Assembly (NCBI GenBank): GCA_964605385.1
Contig: CAZSCK010000022.1
Location: 1-37,753 of the forward strand
Source: JAGLTQ01 sp964605385
GTDB lineage: Bacteria; Pseudomonadota; Gammaproteobacteria; UBA6429; Thiohalophilaceae
DNA: 37,753 nt
Direction of reading: 5' to 3'
Shown here: positions 1 through 8,321 of the stretch, piece after piece
How the letters are laid out: each line of letters opens with the position of its first letter
Numbering within the stretch: position 1 is the stretch's first letter
Made by a program: the position numbers and the translations under genes
Notes under the pieces: generated by a model
Seen by the model: the letters and a program-made list of their open reading frames with translations, nothing else
Databases searched by the model: none
Told to the model about the DNA's origin: nothing

Positions 1-2
1 CT

Positions 3-1979
3 TATGTATCAACCCTACTTCAGCGACTTAAACAAAGTATTGAAAAAGCAAATATTGCGAACAAAGCTAAAAGTCAGTTTCTTGCAAATATGACCCATGA
101 GTTACGTACCCCGCTCAATGGCATATTTTGTTCAAATGATTTATTAAGAACCACAACATTGACTGCTACTCAGGAAGAATATGTTGATAGCATCGAGTAT
201 TCAGTTAATGCGCTGCTTGCTTTAATAAATGATATTCTGGACTTATCAAAAATAGAGTCGGGTAAATTTGAAAGTATTGAAGAAGACTTTGATCTCCATG
301 CACTCTTGAACAGTACTGTCATGATGTTGAAAAATCATGCTCAGGAGAAAGGACTTGAACTACATTTGCATGTTATGCCTGATGTACCCTTTTCTTTACA
401 TGGTTCTAAAACGCATACCTTACAAATATTGGTTAATATTGTAGGCAACGCGATCAAGTATACAGATAATGGTCACGTGCAGATAAATACCTGCCTTATT
501 ACTCGTGAGGACGATACTTGCCGCATTCGTTATGAGATCGAAGATACGGGTATGGGTATAGCAAAAGAAAAACAGGATTCATTATTTGAACGTTTTACCC
601 AGGCCGATAATACTGATACACGACAATATGAGGGTTCTGGGTTAGGGGCAACCATAGCGAAAGAACTGGTTGAAAAACTAGGAGGCACGATTGGATTTGA
701 CAGTGAGCTCGGCAAAGGATCGACCTTTTGGTTTGAGCTACCTTATAAAATAAGATTAATTGATAAAAATGTTGATGAAGGGCTTAAAAATGTCAGAGTC
801 TTAATTTTACGAGACAGGGATAATCTACTTAATGATGTATATCAGGATTTAGAGCACTGGAAAGTAAAAACTATTGAAGTCTTTACTGCTAGTGATGCAC
901 TTAATATTGTTGAACAATACACTGAAGATGAAAATCCTTTTCATGCTATTATAATTGCAAAGTCTACATTAGAAATAAACCTGGTTGAATTTGCTGGTTT
1001 ACTTAAAAGAAAAAACATTCTGGATAATATCAATCTTATTTTTCTTGATAGCGATATCAACGAAGATGTCAAAAAAGAGATGATTGCAGCCGGGGTTGAT
1101 TATATATTACCTCTGACTGTTGAAAAATCAGTGCTTTATAATGCTATCCATAGCGCACCTTTGTTAAGACCTGAAGATGAAACAATAAAAGTATTTAGCC
1201 ATCATAAGAATACGAAGTCATCACAACCCGTTAAAATATTGATCGCGGAAGATAATGTCGCAAATCAGTATTTATTTGAGCGCATTTTATCATATGCTGG
1301 ATTTGATGTAACCATTGCTAATAATGGTCAGGAAGCCTTGGATGCTCTTGCAGAACAAACTTATGATTTATGTATTATGGATATGCAAATGCCTGTTATG
1401 AGTGGAGTGCAGGCAATTAAGTTGTATCGTTATATGGAACCAGATAGTTCATTACCCTTTATTATTCTGACAGCGAATGCAACCCAGGATGCAGCTAAAG
1501 CATGTGAGGAAACCGGTGCAGAGGCTTATATAACAAAACCCATTCGTGCTCATTTACTGGTTGATACAATACATAGCCTGATTAATATTAAGGTCAAGGA
1601 CACTATTACAGTAAAAAATGGCACGCAAAATAATAATGCCATTCTTGATTATGATCAGATTAACATCATCAACGATAAAGAAGTTTTTGAAAATATGGTG
1701 AAAATATTTTCAGACAACTTACAAACAAACATTGATAAAATAACTGAAGCAATAAACAAAGAGGACTATAGCGAATATAAAATAGTATTACATTCGATCA
1801 AAGGCATCGCAGGTAATTTTGGTGCCATCCAATTATATAAAATAGTTATAGATGCAGAAAAAATTACGCACACCCAATTTCTACAAGGCGTACTCGAACA
1901 AGTATCGCATATCACATATGAAATACATCGTGCATGTCAGGCACTACAAGATTATTCTGGTACTCTGGTTAAATCCTGA
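3..1979 (+). CDS. RpfC-like hybrid sensor histidine kinase (5' truncated by window edge)
   Basis: The reading frame is open from the left edge, so the N-terminal sensor part is missing. Visible domains in order are: HisKA with the H-box MTHELRTPLNG (phosphoacceptor His codon 96-98); a HATPase with N-box NIVGNAIKY and G-boxes DTGMGIA and GSGLGATIA; a degenerate receiver (about 790-1160) without the usual acidic pocket; an intact receiver with LIAEDN, phosphoacceptor Asp in CIMDMQMP (codon 1380-1382) and TKP lysine; and a C-terminal HPt with LHSIKGIAGNFG (His codon 1791-1793). This is a complete His-Asp-His phosphorelay. It ends 28 bp from the convergent rpfF-like gene. Convergent rpfC/rpfF is the arrangement known from Xanthomonas, where RpfC senses the DSF fatty-acid signal and restrains RpfF. 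The extra degenerate receiver differs from Xanthomonas RpfC. Assignment as RpfC rests on the neighbour plus the HisKA-ATPase-REC-HPt order; it could be another hybrid kinase. Confidence 0.85.
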   Translation, partial: YVSTLLQRLKQSIEKANIANKAKSQFLANMTHELRTPLNGIFCSNDLLRTTTLTATQEEYVDSIEYSVNALLALINDILDLSKIESGKFESIEEDFDLHALLNSTVMMLKNHAQEKGLELHLHVMPDVPFSLHGSKTHTLQILVNIVGNAIKYTDNGHVQINTCLITREDDTCRIRYEIEDTGMGIAKEKQDSLFERFTQADNTDTRQYEGSGLGATIAKELVEKLGGTIGFDSELGKGSTFWFELPYKIRLIDKNVDEGLKNVRVLILRDRDNLLNDVYQDLEHWKVKTIEVFTASDALNIVEQYTEDENPFHAIIIAKSTLEINLVEFAGLLKRKNILDNINLIFLDSDINEDVKKEMIAAGVDYILPLTVEKSVLYNAIHSAPLLRPEDETIKVFSHHKNTKSSQPVKILIAEDNVANQYLFERILSYAGFDVTIANNGQEALDALAEQTYDLCIMDMQMPVMSGVQAIKLYRYMEPDSSLPFIILTANATQDAAKACEETGAEAYITKPIRAHLLVDTIHSLINIKVKDTITVKNGTQNNNAILDYDQINIINDKEVFENMVKIFSDNLQTNIDKITEAINKEDYSEYKIVLHSIKGIAGNFGAIQLYKIVIDAEKITHTQFLQGVLEQVSHITYEIHRACQALQDYSGTLVKS

Positions 1980-2007
1980 TACCATAATTTATTAAAAATA
2001 TTATTGT

Positions 2008-2892
2008 CTATTTTCTGAGTTGATGCACCTGGGCATTATTTACAAACTTCCGGTTCTGAATTTTAATAAGACGTTTCATAAATTCGACATCACTACTGCT
2101 AGTCTTTAACGCGGCATCAACCCATATATCAGTAATATCACGTAACTCACTAAAAGAAATAAATGTTGAACGCATTTTAGCTTTTTGCATCGCAACTCGT
2201 GCGCGTTGTTGAGTTCGATGATTGTTAATAAATTCATTAACGGCATTCATCCCCTGCCCATCTTCTACTAATACATCAATAATACCCATTTCATACAATT
2301 CTGCAGCGCTGTATTGTTTCCCTGATAATATGAGTCGTTCTGTATCACGCATTGATATTCGGCGTGATAAATAGGAAAAAGCGCCCATACCAGGAAAGAG
2401 ATTAAACAATATTTCTGGAAAACCAAACTGTGCACTTTTTTCTGCAACAATATAATGGCAGGCAAGTGCAGCTTCAAATCCGCCTCCCAATGCTGAACCC
2501 TGAACCAGTGCAATGCTGGTGACATCATGTTCAATCTGGTTAGTACAATTATGGACAAGATCGATACAGGTATAAGCATATTCTTGTAATTTCTTCTGAT
2601 TGTTTTCCATGATAGAGGTGGCAAACAGATCAAGATCTCCCCCTAAGTTGTATATATTATCCACCATCGAAGCAATAACAACATATTCAACAGGTGTCTC
2701 ACTAGAGCACTGTACTTTTATATTATTAAACATGCTTTGAAGATTTGAAAGTAATTGTGGCGTATAACATGGACGTGGCCCTGAATGCATAAAACTCCAA
2801 ACAACTCTCTCTTTAGAATTAAATTGAACTTTTAAGTCAGGGTATTCATTTGAGATCAGATCATTATTACTTTTAAGTTGATTAATATTCAT
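2008..2892 (-). CDS. rpfF: RpfF-like DSF (cis-2-unsaturated fatty acid) synthase, crotonase fold
   Basis: This is a 294-aa enoyl-CoA hydratase/isomerase-family protein. Family landmarks are YNLGGDLDLF (residues 81-90), the oxyanion-hole region LVQGSALGGGFEAAL (129-143) and FGFPEILFNLFPGMGA (156-171). Glu140 and Glu160 fall where RpfF of Xanthomonas has its two catalytic glutamates (Glu141, Glu161), and SFLSRRIS-like sequence follows. RpfF acts on acyl-ACP, adding the cis-2 double bond and releasing the free diffusible signal. The ATG is preceded by GGGAG at good spacing. It converges with the kinase at 3-1979, its expected sensor partner. No RpfB-type acyl-CoA ligase gene is in the window. 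The upstream gap holds two palindromes that could be operators. A generic crotonase is unlikely because of the RpfF-specific GMGA and LGGDL blocks and the kinase neighbour. Confidence 0.85.
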   Translation of the reverse strand: MNINQLKSNNDLISNEYPDLKVQFNSKERVVWSFMHSGPRPCYTPQLLSNLQSMFNNIKVQCSSETPVEYVVIASMVDNIYNLGGDLDLFATSIMENNQKKLQEYAYTCIDLVHNCTNQIEHDVTSIALVQGSALGGGFEAALACHYIVAEKSAQFGFPEILFNLFPGMGAFSYLSRRISMRDTERLILSGKQYSAAELYEMGIIDVLVEDGQGMNAVNEFINNHRTQQRARVAMQKAKMRSTFISFSELRDITDIWVDAALKTSSSDVEFMKRLIKIQNRKFVNNAQVHQLRK

Positions 2893-2938
2893 CTTCTTCT
2901 TACTCCCTTTTATAATCGTTAATTATCTAAATAAATAT

Positions 2939-2953
2939 GTACAATATTTGTAC
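2939..2953. promoter_or_regulatory. Candidate operator palindrome upstream of rpfF
   Basis: GTACAATATTTGTAC is a perfect 6-3-6 dyad starting 47 bp upstream of the rpfF-like ATG, a typical place for an operator or promoter-overlapping site. The sub-sequence AATATTTGTAC recurs at 3281-3291. The dyad is seen; the regulatory role and the binding protein are inference. Confidence 0.35.
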
Positions 2954-2962
2954 CAAACCAGT

Positions 2963-2982
2963 TAAACGATGTTATTCGTTTA
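2963..2982. promoter_or_regulatory. Second dyad upstream of rpfF
   Basis: TAAACGA and TCGTTTA form a 7-bp inverted repeat around a 6-bp centre, beginning about 70 bp upstream of the rpfF-like start and 9 bp beyond the first palindrome. Two adjacent dyads in one short promoter region are suggestive of regulator binding. No T-tract follows, so it is not a terminator. Confidence 0.3.
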
Positions 2983-3050
2983 CTTAGTAACAAATTTATC
3001 TGATTTTCAGTCTATTTAGTCGAGGTTTATATAGTATTTATGTCAATAAT

Positions 3051-3098
3051 TTGACGGTTGCCACATTTTTTAGAAAAATGTGAGCGTTAATTGACGGT
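3051..3098. repeat. Hairpin flanked by TTGACGGT direct repeats
   Basis: CACATTTTT (3062-3070) and AAAAATGTG (3074-3082) form a perfect 9-bp stem with a 3-base loop. An 8-bp direct repeat TTGACGGT lies on each side (3051-3058 and 3091-3098), 40 bp apart. It may be a small mobile or protein-binding element; its function is unknown. Confidence 0.4.
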
Positions 3099-3306
3099 AT
3101 GTAAAAAAATAAAGGTGTGGGGTTTGAACTAAGGCTTACTGAAAGCAATGATATTGGCGAACGAACTGAAAAAAATATTGTTTGAACAAGCAATGTGTTT
3201 TTTAGAAGTAACTGACTACATGCTTGCCTTGTGCATAGTAGATGCTCATATTATATTATTAACTTGAAGAGTTTGTTATAAATATTTGTACGGTCATTTA
3301 AACTTA

Positions 3307-5037
3307 TTACTTACATTCAGAGAAAACACGTGCGGTACATTTACTACAGGCATCGCTATCTAACTTTTTATAAATTGCTTTAATGGCATCTTTTTTAGAA
3401 TCAAAGAAGTGTTTATTACCAACCTTAGCAACAAAACAATTCTTACTAATATATTCATACACGCTGGCTTTTAACTCAGTAAAATAAAGTCCACCACCTA
3501 ATTGTTTTAAGCGATTAGCATCTGTGACCAGTGCTTCAGCACCACTGAGATCAATAAAGTTAATTCCTGTGCCGATGATTAAAATATGTTTTACATTTTC
3601 TTGTTTAATAAGATGATGTAATCGATTTTGAATATGGTTTATAGAACCAAAATATATCGACATATCAATACGGATAATTTTTAACTGCGGACATTGGTTT
3701 AAAGGTTTTTTGGTAATATTGATAAGTTTTTTCTTACCTGTATCAATATCAACATCAGGAGCTAAAGTAACAATTTCTGGTGTCGATGTCCGCGCAAGGA
3801 AAATTACCAAAGATAATATAACGCCGAGATAGATCGCAAATTCTAATTCAAGGAACAATGTTGCAAAGAATGTTGTTAATAAAATTGATGTTTCAGACTT
3901 GCTGTATTTTAATATTTCTTTAATATGGTGTGTATCAATTAAGTTATAAGCAACGATTAAAATTACACCACCCATTGCTGCAACCGGTAAATAAGCCGTT
4001 AAAGGAGCAATTAACAATACAATAACCATTAATATTACTGCCGCAAATATAGCCGATAAAGGTGTTTTCGCACCTGAGGCATAGTTAACACCTGAACGGG
4101 TAAATGAACCTGAGCCGGCATAACTTGAGAAAAAACTACCGGTTAAATTTGATAGGCCCTGCCCTATAAATTCCTGGTTTGCATCAATACGTTGATTTGA
4201 TTTAGTTGCAATAGCTCGACTTATAGAAACAGCTTCTATTAAACCTAATAATGCTACTGCGAAGGCCTCTGGTGCTAACATTTTTATTGAGGCGAAGGAA
4301 AAGTCTGGCAATGTAAGCGGTGGTAAGTGTGCTGGTATTTCTCCAACTAATTGAATGTTCGCATCACCACCTGAAAAATATAATGCAACAAAACTTCCCA
4401 CGATTAGACCAATTAACAGGTTTGGTATTTTAGGATAAAATCGTTTAATAAGAAGTGCGGAAACAAGTGTGGTAACAGCAACAACCAAAATATATATATT
4501 TGTGTTCCCCACTTCTTGTCCAAGTTCTAGCCAAGTATGGAAAAATGATTCACCTTTTGTAACATGCACACCTAAAACATTTTTCATTTGACTGGTCGCA
4601 ATCAAAATAGCGGCACCGGCAGTAAAACCAATAACTACGGTATGTGAAACAAAGTTAACTAAAGTTCCTAAACGCGCTAAACCAAAAGCAAGCTGATAGA
4701 CACCCGCAAGAAAAGTTAAGGTTAGTGCTAATGAAATGAATTCTGCTGAACCTGGTTCGGCGTGGTTACTAATAGCTGCAAAAACGACAATTGAAATGGC
4801 AGTAGTGGGACCAGAAATAAGATGGCGAGATGAGCCAAACAAAGCCGCAATAATTGGGGTAACCATTGCGGTATACAAACCAAACTCAGGCGGTAGACCC
4901 GCGATGGTTGCAAAGGCAACACCCTGAGGTAATACAATAACAGCACCCGTGAAACCCGCGATTAAATCAGCTTTTACTGACTCTTTTGTTATTAATTTAA
5001 ACCACTGCAAAAACGGGAATATAGAATGTAAATTCAT
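3307..5037 (-). CDS. SulP (SLC26) family anion transporter with STAS domain
   Basis: This 576-aa inner-membrane protein starts with the SulP block around ADLIAGFTGAVIVLPQGVAF and continues through GLPPEFGLYTAMVTPIIAALFG and SGPTTAISIVVFA, the signatures of the 14-helix SLC26/SulP core. A cytoplasmic STAS domain occupies about residues 440-550 (FIDLSGAEALV matches its conserved loop). The protein ends with three cysteines in a CxxCTARVFxEC tail (Cys564, Cys567, Cys575). SulP members carry sulfate, bicarbonate or dicarboxylates, and sequence alone does not settle the substrate. The gene stands alone, divergent from dbpA, with no carbonic anhydrase or sulfate-assimilation gene beside it. The APS-kinase operon lies 14 kb away, so a role in sulfate supply is possible but unproven. 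Confidence 0.92.
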   Translation of the reverse strand: MNLHSIFPFLQWFKLITKESVKADLIAGFTGAVIVLPQGVAFATIAGLPPEFGLYTAMVTPIIAALFGSSRHLISGPTTAISIVVFAAISNHAEPGSAEFISLALTLTFLAGVYQLAFGLARLGTLVNFVSHTVVIGFTAGAAILIATSQMKNVLGVHVTKGESFFHTWLELGQEVGNTNIYILVVAVTTLVSALLIKRFYPKIPNLLIGLIVGSFVALYFSGGDANIQLVGEIPAHLPPLTLPDFSFASIKMLAPEAFAVALLGLIEAVSISRAIATKSNQRIDANQEFIGQGLSNLTGSFFSSYAGSGSFTRSGVNYASGAKTPLSAIFAAVILMVIVLLIAPLTAYLPVAAMGGVILIVAYNLIDTHHIKEILKYSKSETSILLTTFFATLFLELEFAIYLGVILSLVIFLARTSTPEIVTLAPDVDIDTGKKKLINITKKPLNQCPQLKIIRIDMSIYFGSINHIQNRLHHLIKQENVKHILIIGTGINFIDLSGAEALVTDANRLKQLGGGLYFTELKASVYEYISKNCFVAKVGNKHFFDSKKDAIKAIYKKLDSDACSKCTARVFSECK

Positions 5038-5330
5038 TATTGTTTTTCTACTCTTATTATATTATTGAAAACGAATTCTTAGCTTGAAAAACGGGTATAC
5101 CAAAATTGGGCAAATAATATGCCTCATCCACTCTTTCAGAATGGATGGTAACGAATACGAGATAACAAGCAGGTAGACCAAAAACAGAATTGCAAAGAAA
5201 ACCTTGCAGAAGGTATTATATCACAATATGCTAATATGTTCTAGGATGGCGTATCATTAGTAGATAATCGGCTATATGCTGGTTATCTGTTATCATCTTG
5301 CCTCATTTTACTACCAATAGATTAATTTAC

Positions 5331-6716
5331 GTGACTAAAACAAGCTTTTCAACGCTCCCTCTTGCCCCTGAACAACTCGCTAATATTGAGTCACTCGGCT
5401 ACGAGCAAATGACCCCGATTCAGGCACAAGGTTTACCTGTCATTCTTGACGGTAAAGATTTATTAGCACAGGCTAAAACAGGCAGCGGCAAAACAGCTGC
5501 TTTTGCGATTGGCTTACTGCATCACCTTGATGTTAAAACCTATGAAACTCAGGCATTGGTACTCTGCCCTACCCGGGAATTGGCTGATCAAGTGAGCAAA
5601 GAAATTCGGCGACTAGCACGTGCAATACCGAATACCAAGATTCTTACATTATGTGGCGGTAAATCAATCGTCCCACAATTAACGTCACTTGAGCACAGTC
5701 CACATATTGTTGTTGGAACACCAGGCAGAATTCTCAAGCATTTAGTTGATAAACGTTCCTTAAATCTTGAGAACTTAAAAATACTGGTATTAGATGAAGC
5801 GGACCGTATGTTAGATATGGGGTTTCATGAAGATATTATGCAAATCATTCATAACATGGCGCAAAAAAGACAAACGCTATTATTTTCAGCAACTTATCCG
5901 GAAGAAATAAAAGATATTAGTGATGAAATACAAAACGATCCGGTTGATATTCGTTTAGAAACATCACATAACGAGAATAAAATTGAACAAATCTTTTATG
6001 AAGTAGAAAAAGGTGAGCGCACTAAAACATTAATATCTATTCTTCATCATTACAAACCGGAATCAACGGTTGTGTTTTGTAACCGCAAACAACAAGCACA
6101 AGAATTAGCCGAAGCGTTATGGCAAGAAGGTTTTCATGCCCTTGCCTTGCATGGTGATCTTGAACAACGAGATCGAGACCAGGTGCTGGTTCAATTTTCA
6201 AACAAAAGCAGTTCTATTTTAATTGCTACTGACGTTGCTTCTCGTGGTTTAGATATAAAAGATTTACAGGCCGTAGTTAATTTTGAGTTATCACCTGAAC
6301 CGGAAATTCATGTGCATCGAATTGGACGTACTGGCCGTGCAGGCAAAGAAGGCCTGGCTTTCAGTTTGTTTATAGCTTCAGAAGCACACAAAGTTAATCG
6401 AATTGAAGAATATCAAAACACCACATTTAATATTGAGAATCCAGCAAGCCTTAAAAGGCGTGACAACTTTAAACTCAGTCCGTCAATGGTAACGTTATAT
6501 ATAAATGGTGGCCGTAAAAATAAAGTACGCGCAGGAGATATATTAGGAGCTTTAACTGCAAAAACAGATTTACCGGGAAAACAAATTGGAAAAATTGATT
6601 TATTTGATACTTTCTCTTTTGTTGCAGTCGAACGCCCTATTGCAAAACAAGCTCTTAAGATTCTATCTGAAGGTAAAATAAAAGGCCGTAAATTTAAAGT
6701 GCGGAAACTGCGTTAA
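5331..6716 (+). CDS. dbpA: DbpA-type DEAD-box RNA helicase
   Basis: This ATP-dependent RNA helicase acts on 23S rRNA during large-subunit assembly. Motifs in order are: Q motif (MTPIQAQGLP), motif I AKTGSGKTAAF, Ia PTRELADQV, Ib GTPGR, II DEAD, III SAT, IV VVFCNRKQ, V ATDVASRGLDI and VI HRIGRTGRAG. A C-terminal RNA-recognition domain (from about SPSMVTLYINGG to KGRKFKVRKLR) is specific to DbpA and binds hairpin 92. I chose the GTG at 5331, which gives 461 aa; E. coli DbpA has 457. An in-frame TTG at 5298 would add 11 residues that do not resemble the family. No strong Shine-Dalgarno precedes either start. It is transcribed alone, with a terminator-like hairpin at 6799-6819. Confidence 0.93.
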   Translation: MTKTSFSTLPLAPEQLANIESLGYEQMTPIQAQGLPVILDGKDLLAQAKTGSGKTAAFAIGLLHHLDVKTYETQALVLCPTRELADQVSKEIRRLARAIPNTKILTLCGGKSIVPQLTSLEHSPHIVVGTPGRILKHLVDKRSLNLENLKILVLDEADRMLDMGFHEDIMQIIHNMAQKRQTLLFSATYPEEIKDISDEIQNDPVDIRLETSHNENKIEQIFYEVEKGERTKTLISILHHYKPESTVVFCNRKQQAQELAEALWQEGFHALALHGDLEQRDRDQVLVQFSNKSSSILIATDVASRGLDIKDLQAVVNFELSPEPEIHVHRIGRTGRAGKEGLAFSLFIASEAHKVNRIEEYQNTTFNIENPASLKRRDNFKLSPSMVTLYINGGRKNKVRAGDILGALTAKTDLPGKQIGKIDLFDTFSFVAVERPIAKQALKILSEGKIKGRKFKVRKLR

Positions 6717-6798
6717 GTTAAAGACCTGTTAAGGACTCTAATCCTTCAATGAGATTTATTATTTAAAATAGTTAATTTATGTATCTATTTAATTTATC

Positions 6799-6819
6799 TA
6801 CGCTTCAAAGCGTATTTTT
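6799..6819 (+). terminator. Probable intrinsic terminator after dbpA
   Basis: TACGCT and AGCGTA form a 6-bp stem with loop TCAA, followed directly by TTTTT (6815-6819). It lies 83 bp after the dbpA stop codon. The stem is short, so strength is uncertain. Confidence 0.5.
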
Positions 6820-6909
6820 CCAGTTTATTACAATTAAGTATCAATGCTGTGATCGGACACGTCAGCCTTACCCTGTGTAGCAATCTAAACGTACAACAAG
6901 CCTGAAATG

Positions 6910-7242
6910 TTAAGGAAACATACTTTTAGCTGTGTTGGTAACAAGATTAATCAAGCCTGTTCTGAATCGTTCAAGTTTCGTTGCTGCTATTCCTGCTTGA
7001 GTCAGCACACGTATCTCAGCAAGCGCTTCTTTTGCTTCTATAAGATCTTTTAAATCATCCTTGGTAATTTCGTCATTCTTAAGCATTTTTGCCCATCTTT
7101 CCAAGTCATCCTTTATAGATTCGAGGAACGCTTTCGCGTCATCCTGAGCAGAATCAAGGAAGTCCCCGATTGTTTCTTTAGCTAATTGTTTTGCACCATC
7201 AACAATTGCGTCTTTAAAATCTTCCCACCATGGCTCACTCAT
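6910..7242 (-). CDS. Small charged helical protein, coupled to upstream lipoprotein gene
   Basis: I do not recognise this 110-aa protein. It is rich in Asp, Glu, Lys and Ala, predicted largely helical (EPWWEDFKDAIVDGAKQLAK at the start, then alternating acidic and basic heptad-like stretches). There is no signal peptide; the C-terminal third (ALAEIRVLTQAGIAATKLER) is more hydrophobic and could bind a membrane or a partner. The start ATG at 7242 overlaps the stop of the preceding lipoprotein gene as TAATG, and AGGAGAGA just upstream, inside that gene, is a strong ribosome-binding site. An in-frame start at 7266 would add 8 residues but would skip this site. The overlap implies translational coupling and a joint function with the lipoprotein. 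Confidence 0.7.
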   Translation of the reverse strand: MSEPWWEDFKDAIVDGAKQLAKETIGDFLDSAQDDAKAFLESIKDDLERWAKMLKNDEITKDDLKDLIEAKEALAEIRVLTQAGIAATKLERFRTGLINLVTNTAKSMFP

Positions 7243-7700
7243 TATCTCTCTCCTATTGTAAGACAATCAGTCGCTTTTTCCTTATTTACTTCAAGACAAA
7301 TAATTTGATCAAAGGACTCCGCAACGATTTTTTTAAATTCACTGATAAAAGGTTTACTTAATTTTGTTTTCTGTTTCCATTTTAACCAGAATTTACCTAA
7401 TAGCTTTCCATTTGGATTGATAAGAATTTTCCATTGTTTTGCTGAAATACTATTGCTTGGCACACCTTTAACATATTCATGAGCCTTATTTAACTCAATA
7501 GTTAATTTCTCTACATCGTTTTTATGATTATCGTATGAGTCTGTGGCTTTGCTCATCAAGGCCAGAGCTTCCACTTTTAAAGACGTTGCATACTTATAAG
7601 CTGTTGGACTATAAGGTCCAATCAGTGTTTCACAACCTTGCAAAATAAAAATGAGCCATAGAGAGAAAAACAATTTTAAAGTTAGTCTTACATTTTTCAT
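7242..7700 (-). CDS. Putative lipoprotein of unknown function
   Basis: This 152-aa product begins with a lipoprotein signal: basic MKNVRLTLK, a hydrophobic core, then the lipobox LQGC with the lipidated Cys23. The mature part (ETLIGPYSPTAYKYATSLKV onwards) is lysine-rich and helical, with two further cysteines near the C-terminus (Cys135 and Cys144, approximate). AAGGA lies upstream of the ATG. The stop codon overlaps the ATG of the next gene (TAATG), so the two are probably made together: an envelope lipoprotein plus a small soluble or membrane-associated partner. I do not recognise the family. Confidence 0.72.
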   Translation of the reverse strand: MKNVRLTLKLFFSLWLIFILQGCETLIGPYSPTAYKYATSLKVEALALMSKATDSYDNHKNDVEKLTIELNKAHEYVKGVPSNSISAKQWKILINPNGKLLGKFWLKWKQKTKLSKPFISEFKKIVAESFDQIICLEVNKEKATDCLTIGER

Positions 7701-8321
7701 AATACTTATTCCTTAAGCATGATTAATAAAAATATAGTATGGGTTGCTTTCACATATGAATATTCTATTTTATCATATAAGCAATATTTGAGTTAAGTAA
7801 ATATAACATCACGATATAACTTAAATTGTGATAAAATCCTTTTTACGATATCCACGTATACGTTGACATACTTCATAGCCCTCTCGACTACCCTCGTCAT
7901 TTCTATTTCCTTCAACATTCATAAAAACGTCACTACTTGCTTCAATTACAATCCCAATATGTGTCCAGAAAGTATTTTTTGTTAGATGTGTAGCTTTAAG
8001 TCCGCTTAGGTTTTGATTTTATTAGGTAAGTTTTATGAGTTTTTGAAATAACATAATGGAGATTCTCAGCTATTATAGAGACAGGTAGAGACTCAACGCG
8101 ATCGAGTCTTTGATTAAATTTTTCTCAATAAAGTTTTGTGTTTGAGAAAAATATGGTACGAATCATAGTTAGCTTCCATTGCTTTATTCATTGTAATAAA
8201 ATGATAATGAAGTAAATATTTTCGTAAATTTGATGCAATAACAAGTTTGTATCAGTAACACAATATTGTGTATAGGATGCTACCAATATTCTTTATGTGA
8301 TTTCAATATTTAATACCCTCG
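7701..8321. other. Degraded intergenic region
   Basis: About 620 bp separate the lipoprotein gene from the next open frame. The only coding signal is on the minus strand at 7821-8021 (remnant of a CHAP/amidase-like protein, listed separately). A further short minus-strand frame ending near 8000 contains FNQRLDRVESLPVSIIAENL, which looks weakly protein-like but is unrecognised. No terminator or RNA gene was seen. Confidence 0.5.
7821..8021 (-). pseudogene. C-terminal remnant of a CHAP/amidase-like protein
   Basis: The minus-strand frame between stops at 8022-8024 and 7821-7823 has no start codon with a ribosome-binding site, yet reads as protein: WTHIGIVIEASSDVF, then NVEGNRNDEGSREGYEV, CQRIRGYRKKDFITI and stop. 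HxGIV followed by EGN-N, GSREGYEV and a final basic KDFI segment resembles the end of papain-like CHAP/amidase domains of peptidoglycan-acting proteins, where this His and Asn region lies near the active site. The catalytic cysteine half is absent. It is therefore a 5'-deleted remnant. Family assignment is from recalled motif resemblance. Confidence 0.6.

Larger units (their letters stand above)
2893..3306. other. Intergenic region with palindromes and direct repeats
   Basis: This 414-bp stretch lies upstream of the minus-strand rpfF-like gene and downstream of the minus-strand SulP gene. I see no gene in it. It holds two palindromes near rpfF (2939-2953 and 2963-2982), a hairpin (3062-3082) flanked by TTGACGGT direct repeats at 3051 and 3091, and a second copy of AATATTTGTAC at 3281-3291. 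Confidence 0.6.

Noticed and set aside
5125..5147. CATCCA/TGGATG hairpin between the SulP and dbpA genes
   Set aside because: Only 6 bp with an 11-base loop and no T-tract; could be chance in a divergent promoter region.
7243..7266. Upstream in-frame start for the small helical protein
   Set aside because: The ATG at 7242 has a strong ribosome-binding site and a TAATG overlap; the upstream start lacks one.
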